Assembly: GCF_035917235.1 (NCBI RefSeq)
Contig: NZ_CP108423.1
Span: forward strand, 186,001 to 250,000
DNA from: Streptomyces sp. NBC_01294
GTDB lineage: Bacteria; Actinomycetota; Actinomycetes; Streptomycetales; Streptomycetaceae
Direction: 5' to 3'
DNA length: 64,000 nucleotides
The notes under the pieces are model-generated. The model ran no database searches, was not told the origin of the DNA, and worked only from the letters and a program-made list of their open reading frames with translations. Numbering within the stretch: position 1 is the first letter of the stretch; each line of letters opens with the position of its first letter. Shown piece after piece: positions 37,035 through 45,696 of the stretch. A program made the position numbers and the translations under genes.

Positions 37035-39878
37035 TCAGGTTTCTTCGGGCTCGTCCGGGAAAAGGGGTTCGGGAGAGGGCGGCATGGCTCGCATGGGCCC
37101 GCGCAGCCGGGGCCTGGGCGCCTCGGGCGGGTAGGCCTTGGTGGGTGGGTACGCCTCGGCGTGCCTGAGGTAGTCCTGGTAGGTCGCGGCTACGACTTGC
37201 GGCATGACCGCGCCGAAGTCCTCCATGCCGAGCACGCCCCGTGCTGCGGCCGAGGAGTTCCCCAAGGTCCGGCTCATCAGATTCGGAAGCGTGCGGTTCA
37301 GCCTGGAGGCCAGCTCGACATCCGAGGCGTGACTCTGCCGGTCGTACCGGCTCCAGGCGATGACCAGGCTCATTCCCGCCGGGTTCACCGCCTCCAGTGC
37401 CGCCAGTCCGTCCCGCAAGGCCGGCACCAATAGTGCCCACCGGTCCACGAGCAGGATCAACGGCCCGCGCGGAGGTATACGGTTGTCGGCCCTGGAGAGC
37501 TCCTCGTCGAATGTGGACATGTTCACCTGGTTGTTCAGGTGGAACGCCAGCTCGGTGGCCATGTGCGCCAGTGGCCTCCTGGAATCGGAGTAGTACGGAT
37601 TCCAGTCGTCGGGGCTGTCGCCATAGTAGTGGGCGTCACGACCCTCAGGAAGGTCGCGCACGGTGGGTGCCACCACGGCGATCCGCAGGTTGCTCTGATC
37701 CGGGGACGAGGTCAGCGTTTCGAAGGCACTCGGAGCCGTCCGGTAGTCGACGCGGCGGCCGACGGCGATGTTCGCGGTGTCCGCTACGCGGACGATCCGC
37801 CTGGCCAGTTCGTACACCGCACGCTCGTACTGCTCTGCGTACCCGCGCAGTTTGATCAGACCGTAGAGTCCGTCGGTCGCGTACCGCTCGCCGAACACGC
37901 TGTGGTCGAAGTCCAACCGCCTGGCAACATACGGGAGGTGGTGCGGTGGCACGGGAACCCACGAGGCGGGAACGATCGCCTTCACCGCCGAGGCGCTCCG
38001 TGCCTGGTGGTAGGCGGTTCTCTGGGCGAAGGCGAACCACTCCTTGCCGCACGTCTCACTGGCGAAGTAGCGCGGGGAAAAGAGGGGTACGAACGTCCGG
38101 CAGGTCGCCAGCACCTCTCCGAGGCGGTCCGACCAGCCCTCCCCAGAGCGGAGTTGCCGGTCCATGAACCCCACCGGGTATCCGGACGGCAGGTCCGTCA
38201 GAGCCATGACGTGGGAGGACAGGTCGCGGAAGAGCATCTGGACCCACATGTCCGGGTCCGCGCCGGTTTCGCTGAAGCGCGGGGTGTGCGCGTAGCTGAG
38301 GAAGAAGTACGGTCGCTCGTCACCGTGATCCGCCACCGGGTTGGCCACCGGATCCAGCGCCCGCAGGGTCCGCGGGGACACCTCCGCGAACGGTGCGCCG
38401 CCGGACGGGACCTCCGCATCCCCGTCCGGATCGGGGACAAGTGCCGGAAGGCGCGACGCGGCGTCGGCGTGCTCCGCGATGAACCGGCTCACGGTGTCCC
38501 GCGTGCGCAGTGCGTCGCGCGCGCCGAGGCGGGGAGCCAGCCGTTCGCGGACACCGTCCCGGAAGGTCAGGACCGGGCCGCCGGCCACCAGCCCGCCTTC
38601 GTCGACCGAAACCAGGCCGCCGACGATCACCTCGGCCATGTCGGCCGGGCTCGCCTCCGGGACCAGTTCCTGCCGCACCAGATGCAGCATCCCCGCACTC
38701 GTCTGCGGGTACGTGGAGCAGAGCACGGCCAGCCGGACGGCGGGCGCCGACGCCCGGTGCAGGAAGGCGTCAACCAACTGGTCGGCATCCAGAGGCGTGT
38801 TCGGGGGTGTCGGCGTCCGGCTCACCGCGCCCGGCGCCGGGACCAGGACCGCCTCACATCCCTCGGGATCCCCGCGCATGAGCGTGCGGGCCCAGCGCGC
38901 GAGGGAGCGCGGTGTCAGTCCGACGACCGGCAGCGGCAGCCAGGTGGTCCGGCGGTCGCCCGGCAGGTCGAACACCTCCTCCATCAGTGGCGGCGCCAGG
39001 AAGTGCAGGCGGGCGTTGGGCACACCGGGCGCCCCGGGAGTCGTGACCTTTACCGCCGGCAGATCGAGCCCCGTGTGTCGCCAGATCTTCGGCGGCAGCG
39101 GGTTCACGAGCACGGTGGGGGTGGCGCCGGCCCAGCCGTGAATCCGGTCCCACAGCCCGTCCTCGCCTCCGGCCCCCGATACGTAGTCCGAGAAGACGAG
39201 CACCAGCCGCCGCTGCTGCGCCGTCCTGGACCCGACGCCCCCAGCGCGGGGCTCCGCCTCCCAGGCGTTCACCTCCCGAACCCGGAGCGTACGGAAGGCT
39301 CCCGTCGTGGCGAGGACCTTCAGCAACTCCTCGACGGTATCCCCCCACACGGCCATGGTCGGGGACCGGTCGAGGACGACGGTCAGGTCGAACCAGCGCT
39401 CCGGTGCCGGGCGGAACGCGGGGAGAAGTTCACCGCTTCGGGCATAACCGGACACCGTCTCCCCGATGTCCAGCTGCTGTCTGCGCCCCGCCGCCCACGG
39501 CCGTCGCAGCGGACGCAGGGCGCGGGCGATCTCCCGGGCTCGGGGCAGTGCGGATGCCCGGGGTACGGACACCTCCCGGGCGGGCACACCGTCGCCGCCG
39601 GGGACCGAAGGGCCGTACACCGGAGTCGTCAACGGCCCCCAGGAGCTGAGGCGTTCACGCGGGTCGACAGCCCCGACGGAGCCGTCCGCGGCCCTGCTCG
39701 GGTCCGCCCCGCCCTCATCCTCCGCACGACCGCTCCGCGTACGGGCGGCGAGCCAGAGGAGCTCGGCGACGGAGAGTCCGTCCAGGTCCCGGCCGAGTCC
39801 GTGGAGCGCCGACACCACGGCCGCCAGCGGGTCCTGGGGCGCCTGGGGCTCCAGGAGCCCCGGGCGTTCCTCAGACAC
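37035..39878 (-). CDS. vWA-like (SAV_2336 N-terminal) protein fused to TIR-like FxsC domain
   Basis: An intact 947-residue protein, last gene of the 37-44 kb operon. Residues about 160-320 form a von Willebrand A-like fold with a MIDAS-type DRSPT (D170, S172, T174) and RRLVLVFSDY. A helical region with SAGMLHLVRQELVPEASPAD (395-415) follows. Residues about 522-740 are a TIR-like FxsC domain: PYFFLSYAHTPRF, GFMDRQLRSGEGW, FVPLFSPRYFASETCGKEWF. E613 sits where TIR NADases keep their catalytic Glu. The C-terminus (YYGDSPDDWNPYYSDSRRPL) is also FxsC-type. GTG 39878 overlaps the MoxR stop by 8 bases. Likely adaptor plus effector; no Fxs RiPP genes are nearby. Confidence 0.85.
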   Translation of the reverse strand: MSEERPGLLEPQAPQDPLAAVVSALHGLGRDLDGLSVAELLWLAARTRSGRAEDEGGADPSRAADGSVGAVDPRERLSSWGPLTTPVYGPSVPGGDGVPAREVSVPRASALPRAREIARALRPLRRPWAAGRRQQLDIGETVSGYARSGELLPAFRPAPERWFDLTVVLDRSPTMAVWGDTVEELLKVLATTGAFRTLRVREVNAWEAEPRAGGVGSRTAQQRRLVLVFSDYVSGAGGEDGLWDRIHGWAGATPTVLVNPLPPKIWRHTGLDLPAVKVTTPGAPGVPNARLHFLAPPLMEEVFDLPGDRRTTWLPLPVVGLTPRSLARWARTLMRGDPEGCEAVLVPAPGAVSRTPTPPNTPLDADQLVDAFLHRASAPAVRLAVLCSTYPQTSAGMLHLVRQELVPEASPADMAEVIVGGLVSVDEGGLVAGGPVLTFRDGVRERLAPRLGARDALRTRDTVSRFIAEHADAASRLPALVPDPDGDAEVPSGGAPFAEVSPRTLRALDPVANPVADHGDERPYFFLSYAHTPRFSETGADPDMWVQMLFRDLSSHVMALTDLPSGYPVGFMDRQLRSGEGWSDRLGEVLATCRTFVPLFSPRYFASETCGKEWFAFAQRTAYHQARSASAVKAIVPASWVPVPPHHLPYVARRLDFDHSVFGERYATDGLYGLIKLRGYAEQYERAVYELARRIVRVADTANIAVGRRVDYRTAPSAFETLTSSPDQSNLRIAVVAPTVRDLPEGRDAHYYGDSPDDWNPYYSDSRRPLAHMATELAFHLNNQVNMSTFDEELSRADNRIPPRGPLILLVDRWALLVPALRDGLAALEAVNPAGMSLVIAWSRYDRQSHASDVELASRLNRTLPNLMSRTLGNSSAAARGVLGMEDFGAVMPQVVAATYQDYLRHAEAYPPTKAYPPEAPRPRLRGPMRAMPPSPEPLFPDEPEET

Positions 39879-40823
39879 CCGAGAGGTCCTTCATGAGGAG
39901 GGCGATGAGCCGCTCGCGTTCGGTCCCGTGCGACCGGGTGGGACCGTTCAACAGATGCAGGGTGCCCAGGAGCTGGTCGACGGCCACGCTCTCGCCCGAC
40001 GCTACCCGACGTACGAACTCGTCGACGAGTTCCGCGGTCGGCCCCGATTCACCTACTTCCAGCCCCAGATGGCCGTGTACCACGTCACGGATGAGTGCGG
40101 CGGTCGGCTTGGGCATGGTGTAGCGCACGCAGCGGCGCAGGAAGGGCGCGGGCAGCTCCTGTTCACCGTTGCTCGTCATCACGATGAAGGGGAACTCGGT
40201 GCACTGCACGTGGCCGTCTTCCACCACGTGCCGCACATCGCTCTCCCAGGTCCGCACGCGGGCGGTCTGCTGTTCCTCGCGCATCAGCTCGGCGATGCGG
40301 AACTCCCCGCGTTCCAGGACGTCGAGGAGGTCTCCCGGCAGGTCGAGGTCGGCCTTGTCGATCTCGTCGATGAGCAGCGCGCGCGGACGCTTCGACGGCA
40401 GCAGCGCGGTGCCCAGCGGCCCGAGGGTCAGGAAGGCCGCCACATCGTCCACCCCCGCGTCCCCGCCCGCCTGCGCCTTCTCCTGCTGGAGCCGGTGGGC
40501 GTGGATCCGGCCGAGGGCGTCGTAGCGGTAGAGCGCGTCCGCGAGGCTGCTGCGCGAGGTGATGTGCCAGAGCAGTACGGGCCCCAGCGCCAGCTCCGCG
40601 GCGACCTGCTCGATCACCGTGGACTTCCCGGTGCCGGGGCCGCCGGTGATCAGCAGCGGCCGACGCAGCGCGAGGGCCGCGTTCACCGCCTCGGTCAGCC
40701 CGGCCGGCGGCCGGAACACGCCGGCCGCCGAGCTCCTCGGGAAGGTGCGCCAGGGGGCGGTTCGGGCAGGGCCGTGCCGCCCCTCGGCACGCCGTCGCCC
40801 CGGTAGTACGCGTCCTGGGTCAT
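39871..40823 (-). pseudogene. MoxR-like AAA+ ATPase, frameshift near codon 22
   Basis: An AAA+ ATPase of the MoxR type, the NTP-driven switch of the operon. From ATG 40823 (overlapping the caspase gene stop as ATGA) it reads TQDAYYRGDGVPRGGTALPE. A change of frame near 40755, in a G-run, is needed to reach VFRPPAGLTEAVNAALALRR. Walker A is GGPGTGKST, Walker B ALLIDEIDKAD, sensor 1 IVMTSNGE, and the arginine region PFLRRCVRYTMPKP. Apart from that one point the gene is intact; a GTG within GVFRPPAG could restart translation with the whole ATPase core. I call it disrupted but possibly functional. Confidence 0.8.
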
Positions 40824-42892
40824 GGAGTCCCCTCATCTCGGGTACGGGTCGGGGGAGTCACGGTCCTGAAGAACCGGCAGAAGCGCAGCCAGTCCTCGTC
40901 GTCCCAGACCGCCCGGAGATCGGCCAGGTCCGCGCCGGAGACTCCGCGCCAGCGGTCACGGTAGGCATGCGCGAGGGCGCCCGGCATGGCCCACCAGCTC
41001 CGGTCCAGGCAGCCGTGCCGCTCCCGCGGGAATCCGTCCGGCGCGTGCGGCCACAGCAGGACGGGCGTGTAGGCGAGCAGCATCTCCATGAGCCGGGCGT
41101 CGGCGCCGGGGTGCTGGGTGAGGCCGATGCCCCGCGTGTAGCGGCCGCTACGGAGGTGCCCGCGCAGGAGGTGCGGATCGGCGAGGTCCTCGTACGCGAG
41201 CCAGTCGACGGGCGTACCGGCCTGGTGCTGCGAGATCGACTGCCAGCGCTCGGCGACAACGGGCTCGACGCTGCGCAGCACGGCGTCTGGTGTGAGCCGG
41301 TTGCTCCAGTGCAGCCGCACCTCGTAGCGGACCCCCAGCAGCATGGCGACTCCGGCCTCCTCGGGCCGCCAGGCCAGGAGCAGCCCGCTGGGCACCGCCA
41401 AGTCAAGCCGTTTCAGGGGGAGATCCAGCAACCGGGCATGCTCCTCGGCCCACAGCACCGCGTCCTCGACCGCGTTCTCGGCTCCCTTGCGGTCCGCCGT
41501 CTCACTGGAAAACTGCTCGTGGTGGATCATCGCACCGTCCAGGAGCAGCCAGCCGTCCAGCACTTCGGGCCAGTCCCCGATGAGGGAGGAGTGCAGACTG
41601 ACGACCAGGCCGAGTCGCTGGCCCTCCGTACGCCGGGCGGCGTGCTCGATGGCGTCGTTGACCTCGACGGGGGCTTCGATCCGCTCGGCCCAGGAACGCA
41701 GTTCGGGGTCCTTGAGGTCCTTCCCGCAAGCCTGGCCGAGCAGCGCCACGAAACGGGCGACGGCGCGCCTGCCGTCCGGGTCGTTGGCGGGATGGTTGAA
41801 GGTCAGCTCGTCGATGACGGCGATGTCGGTGAGGTGGGGGTGGTCGGCCGGCAGCCGGCCCTCGGCCGCGAGCATGGTGTGCAGCGCGTGCCGGATCCGG
41901 GCGGTGGTGAGCTCGCTGCCGATCCAGCCCCGGACGAACTGCACCGTGCGCACTGCGACGAGCAGCCCGTCGACGCCGCGCAGCGCGCGTTCACGGGCCG
42001 CGGCGGGCGGGTGCGACAGGAGTTCTGCTCGGCACCGCAGAGCCGCCCCCAGGTCCGGGGTGGCGTCGGGCACGGGCATCCGCGGGTCCACGGCAGCGAG
42101 CGCCTCGGTCAGCTCCTCCGCGGCAAGTCGGCCGCCGAGCCCACCGAGCAGACCCTCGCGGACCCGCGCGTTGCGCGCGATCCACAGCGTCTCCCGGGCC
42201 GAGCCGTCTCCGTCGTAGTCGAATCCAGTGACGTTCTGGCCGATGACGACGGTGCGCAGGGCGTCGCGCACCTCGCTCACGCCCAGGGTGCTGCCCGCCC
42301 CGGGCCGCCCGGCGCGCAGGAGTTCGGTCAGGTGCCGGGAGAATACGAGATCGACCGCCGGCTGGCCCAGGGACGAGGCCATCAGCAGGCCCAGCCGGGT
42401 GCGGCCGTTGCGTGCGCCCCCGGCGAGGTCCTCGGCCGGGGGTGGCGCCCCGCCCGCGTGGCAGGTGTCGACGAGGCCGAGTACGCCGTCGATTCCGGGG
42501 TGGTCCACGGCGACGGCCAGCAGATCGCGCACGTTCACGGAGTCGTGCCGGAGGTCTTCCGTGGAGTCCTCGCACATGAGGTGCAGGGTGCTGGTCCGGC
42601 CCGGCGTGAATCCGTGGCCGAGGAAGGCGAGGACCAGCGCGGCATGGTGCCGCGCCGCGTATCCGATCGCCTCGTCCACCGTTCCCCGGACGGCGCTGCT
42701 GGTCAGGCCGTCACCGGCGACCAGCGCGCTGCGCCCGTCCGGCAGGCCGGGTTCGCACGCTCCGAGCGAGGGGTCGGTCAGTACCTCGTACAGCCCGTTG
42801 GCGGCCTCCTCCAGACGCTCCAGCCGCACCATCGATCCACAGTGCGGGGCCACCACCAGGACGTGACGGCGGCCGCCCAGGCCGCCTCTCAC
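40820..42892 (-). CDS. Caspase-like protease with VMAP-type C-terminal region
   Basis: An intact 690-residue protein. Residues about 10-230 are a caspase-fold (C14-like) peptidase: HVLVVAPHCG, LAFLGHGF with catalytic H93, and LGLVDTCHAGG with catalytic C144; QNVTGFDYDGDG follows. Residues about 270-390 are helical and resemble effector-associated domains. The C-terminal 300 residues (VVSLHSSLIGDWPEVLDGWL, LAVPSGLLLAWRPEEAG, TPVLLWPHAPDGFPRERHG, WDDEDWLRFCRFF) resemble the VMAP-C domain found with vWA-MoxR systems. GTG 42892 overlaps the hydrolase stop (GTGA) and its own stop overlaps the MoxR ATG. Probably held inactive until the ATPase responds to a trigger. Confidence 0.85.
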   Translation of the reverse strand: MRGGLGGRRHVLVVAPHCGSMVRLERLEEAANGLYEVLTDPSLGACEPGLPDGRSALVAGDGLTSSAVRGTVDEAIGYAARHHAALVLAFLGHGFTPGRTSTLHLMCEDSTEDLRHDSVNVRDLLAVAVDHPGIDGVLGLVDTCHAGGAPPPAEDLAGGARNGRTRLGLLMASSLGQPAVDLVFSRHLTELLRAGRPGAGSTLGVSEVRDALRTVVIGQNVTGFDYDGDGSARETLWIARNARVREGLLGGLGGRLAAEELTEALAAVDPRMPVPDATPDLGAALRCRAELLSHPPAAARERALRGVDGLLVAVRTVQFVRGWIGSELTTARIRHALHTMLAAEGRLPADHPHLTDIAVIDELTFNHPANDPDGRRAVARFVALLGQACGKDLKDPELRSWAERIEAPVEVNDAIEHAARRTEGQRLGLVVSLHSSLIGDWPEVLDGWLLLDGAMIHHEQFSSETADRKGAENAVEDAVLWAEEHARLLDLPLKRLDLAVPSGLLLAWRPEEAGVAMLLGVRYEVRLHWSNRLTPDAVLRSVEPVVAERWQSISQHQAGTPVDWLAYEDLADPHLLRGHLRSGRYTRGIGLTQHPGADARLMEMLLAYTPVLLWPHAPDGFPRERHGCLDRSWWAMPGALAHAYRDRWRGVSGADLADLRAVWDDEDWLRFCRFFRTVTPPTRTRDEGTP

Positions 42893-43887
42893 CCGGAGCC
42901 ACCGCCGCTGCCGGGCCCACCCGCCGTTCCGGCCAGAGCTTGCGCGACGGGACCGGCGACGGCCGGCTGGGCGAGGTACTTTGCGGCGTCGTGGACCCAG
43001 GTGCCGTCAGAGTCCACGCGCCGGCTGGTTGGGGCGACTCCGCCTCCGCTGGGGCGTAACTCCTTTTCCAGGTGGGGCCGAACGGCGATGATGTCGTCCC
43101 GGTCCCAGAAGTTGAGCCACTCGCCGACGCTCTCGGGGACACTCGGGGGCTGAGGGAGGAGCCGGGGCCACACCACGGTCCGCGTGGCGATCGGCGATCC
43201 GAGGGTCACGAACAACGGGACCGGTGTGCCGAGTTGATGCAGGGTCTCCAGGGCGACGACCGAACCCAGGGAATGCGCCACCACGACGGCCGGTCCGTCC
43301 CCGATCGCCTCGGCGACCCGGGCGCGGATGCGGCGGTCGAGGCTGATGCCCTGAGCGTCGGGCTCGGCACGCGCCAAGTAGCGGGCCACCTGGCCGAGGT
43401 GGCTCACCATCATCTTGGGGGTGATCCACCGGGCCGCGGCTCCCCACGGCTTGAGGGCCAGCAGTGTGGTCGCGACGTTGAGCGCGCGGCGTACGACGGC
43501 CAGGCTGCCCTGCTCCTGCGCTCTCGGCTCGGCCTCCGACCGGGCGTGATCGAGGATCTTGCGATCCCGCTCGTCGGAATGCTCCGCGGCCAGCCCGTCC
43601 ACCCATGCGACGAGCAGATCCGAAAGGATCTCCGCCTCCGCCCCGACCCCACCGGCGGCGTCGGGGGCGTCGGGGGCGTCCCCGCCCTGGGCCTGCCCGC
43701 GCCCGAAGAGGTCGGCGTAATGGACGAACGCGTGCCTGCCCGATTCGTCGGAGACCAGGTCACGGGCGGCTGCGGAGTGCCCGGCCTCCCGCATCCCGGC
43801 GGCCAACGCCCGATTCCAGGCGGTGAGCTCCCGAGCCGGGTTGCGAAGGCCGCCGATCCCGTGGACGAATACCAGGCGCGACTCCAT
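42889..43887 (-). CDS. Alpha/beta hydrolase (lipase-like), first gene of the conflict-type operon
   Basis: An intact 332-residue alpha/beta hydrolase from ATG 43887. The oxyanion-side motif VFVHGIGG opens the fold. The nucleophile elbow is VVVAHSLGSVVAL with S206 (AHSLG in place of GxSxG). Acid and base candidates are D264/D265 in FWDRDDIIAV and H298 in GTWVHDAAKY, as in PGAP1/lipase-like serine esterases. An inserted helical cap lies between about 70 and 190. The last residues are Gly/Ser-rich. It overlaps the caspase gene by 4 bases, so it is part of the same translation unit and may be a membrane-lipid effector. Confidence 0.85.
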   Translation of the reverse strand: MESRLVFVHGIGGLRNPARELTAWNRALAAGMREAGHSAAARDLVSDESGRHAFVHYADLFGRGQAQGGDAPDAPDAAGGVGAEAEILSDLLVAWVDGLAAEHSDERDRKILDHARSEAEPRAQEQGSLAVVRRALNVATTLLALKPWGAAARWITPKMMVSHLGQVARYLARAEPDAQGISLDRRIRARVAEAIGDGPAVVVAHSLGSVVALETLHQLGTPVPLFVTLGSPIATRTVVWPRLLPQPPSVPESVGEWLNFWDRDDIIAVRPHLEKELRPSGGGVAPTSRRVDSDGTWVHDAAKYLAQPAVAGPVAQALAGTAGGPGSGGGSG

Positions 43888-44268
43888 CAACCGCCTCCCC
43901 ATGGCAAAGCGCAATGTCCACGAAGGCTAACAACCGCCGGAGGCATGCGGGCCCTGATCGCGATATACGGCCGGACCGGGCAGTGTCCTTTGGTGGTGAG
44001 ATTCCACAGGCGGCCCGGGCGGAACTGCCCTTCCACCTGCCGGGCGCGGGTGGCCGGGTTGATCCGCTGGATCACCTACGGCCCCGACGCGTGAGCTGCT
44101 GGGAAGACCGCACGGCAGGCACTACAGACACTGGCGTCAGAGGACCTCCACAGGCCAGGCCACTGGCTGTCGTCATGAGAAACGAGAACCTGCACTGCCC
44201 GTGAACCAGCCGGCGGGTGCGACTCCTGTGCGGCTTCAAGGTGCCCGAGCTCGGCGGGGCACGGCGGG
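43888..44268. other. Upstream region of the conflict-type operon, no gene supported
   Basis: About 380 bases. It must hold the promoter for the operon starting at 43887. A tiny frame MRNENLHCP at 44175-44204 and a minus frame of repetitive type look like relics; none is convincing. Confidence 0.45.
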
Positions 44269-45400
44269 TCAGGGAGCGCCCGGCATGCCGGGGTTGCGCC
44301 GGTGGCGCAAGGCGGGTTCGCGGCGCAGGCGCCAGAAGGCAGCGAGGAAGCCGATGGCCTGGAGGGCAGCGCAGGCCGTCAGGCCGTGGCTGCCGAGTGC
44401 GGTCGCCGGTGTGACGGCGACGAGGATCCCGGCGAGCGGGAAGGCAGGAGCATGATCAGGATGGTGATGCTGAGGGTGACGCCGAAGACCTGTTCGGGGA
44501 TGAGGTCGGAGCGCAGGGTGCGCAGGACGACGGTCATGCCGCCTTCGCCGGCCATCAGTACGGCGGTCAGGACGAGGAAGTGGGTGTAGGTGCCGGCCTG
44601 GGAGACGGCGAGGCCGGCCAGCGCGGCAACGGCCGCGCAGGCGGCTCCGGCGGCCAGAGGCCGACGCGGTCGATGGCGAAGCGGCAGCAGGCGACCGCGA
44701 GGAGGGAGGCAGCCGCTGCGGCCGACCGGATGAGGCCGACGGCGGCACTGGAGTAGCCCAGGTGCTGGACGACGGTGATCGGTGCGGCGGCCTGGAGCAT
44801 GCCGGTGGCGATGTTGGAGACAGTGAGTCCGGCGATCAACCACGCGAGGGCCGGGAGGGAGACGAGGGTCTTCCATCCCGTGCGCAGTCCGGTGAGCGCG
44901 GATGGGGCGGCGGGGACGAAACGGGGCTCGCGGTGCCAGGGGGCGAGGGCGGCGCCCAGGAGGGAGCAGGCCGCGATGGTGATCAGATTGCCGGTGACTC
45001 CGGCCCAGTGCAGGAGGAACCCGGCAAGGGCGGGGCCGGCGAGGGTGGCGGTCTGGTCGATCCCCAGGAGCACCGATTGCACGCGGTGGGCCCGCTCCCC
45101 CGCGTCCTTGCTCGCGGTGGCGCCCGCGGTCTAGGCGGCGATGTAGGAGAACTCAGTGGCCACACCGGTGATGGCGGCGAGCGCCATCACCGTGATGGCG
45201 GCTCCAGGTCCTCCGGCCTGGGTGGGCAGGATGGCCGCCGCGGCCAGGACCACCAGGGCACGCAGCGCCGAGGCGATGCGGAAGACCCGCTTGGTACCGT
45301 GCCGGTCGACCATCGATCCGGCCAGGAAGAACGCCGCGAGGCGGGGGATCCACTCCAGCGCGAACGCAAGGCACCCTCTACTGCGCACTGCTCCTCCCCC
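44269..45400 (-). pseudogene. MFS transporter relic with in-frame TAG, frameshifts and missing N-terminus
   Basis: Helix-rich segments of an EntS/DHA3-like exporter: LAFALEWIPRLAAFFLAGSM and VDRHGTKRVFRIAS (45390-45290), LGIDQTATLAGPALAGFLLH, LAWLIAGLTVSNIATGMLQA, GYSSAAVGLIRSAAAAASLL, MTVVLRTLRSDLIPEQVFGV and ALQAIGFLAAFWRLRREPAL at the end. An in-frame TAG at about 45132 interrupts SYIAA-TAGATAS. Frames change near 44680 and 44450. The first one or two helices are absent. A non-functional gene. Confidence 0.7.
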
Positions 45401-45696
45401 GGTACCGCAGGCGGTTCACACGCGATGACCAAGCGGAGGAGACCCTGCCGAAGGCCTCGCAGGCGGACCTCACCTGAGATGGCGTCAGCCTTTCGCGTGA
45501 TCCGTTCCTGGCTCGGCGTGCAATGCCCGATGGTCGGGCAGACGGCCTGTCGGCCATGGAGGAGGCGACGCCCTCCGGCTCGTACGCGAGGTGGGCCAGT
45601 CTGAGGTGGCCGTCTCGCCGGCGATCTGCTGCGTACTGATCGTGCCCGGTACGACGCGGTCCGGCTGCCGATCCGCAAGTGCGGGGGTGTGCGTGG

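Noticed and set aside
37035..39878. FxsA/FxsB-type RiPP cluster because of the FxsC domain
   Set aside because: No radical SAM gene or small precursor gene lies in the surrounding region.
37539..39896. Long plus-strand open frame opposite the vWA-TIR gene
   Set aside because: Antisense artefact of codon bias; no recognisable domain.
43914..44204. Plus-strand frame ending MRNENLHCP as a gene or leader peptide
   Set aside because: Composition is not coding and there is no downstream partner on that strand.
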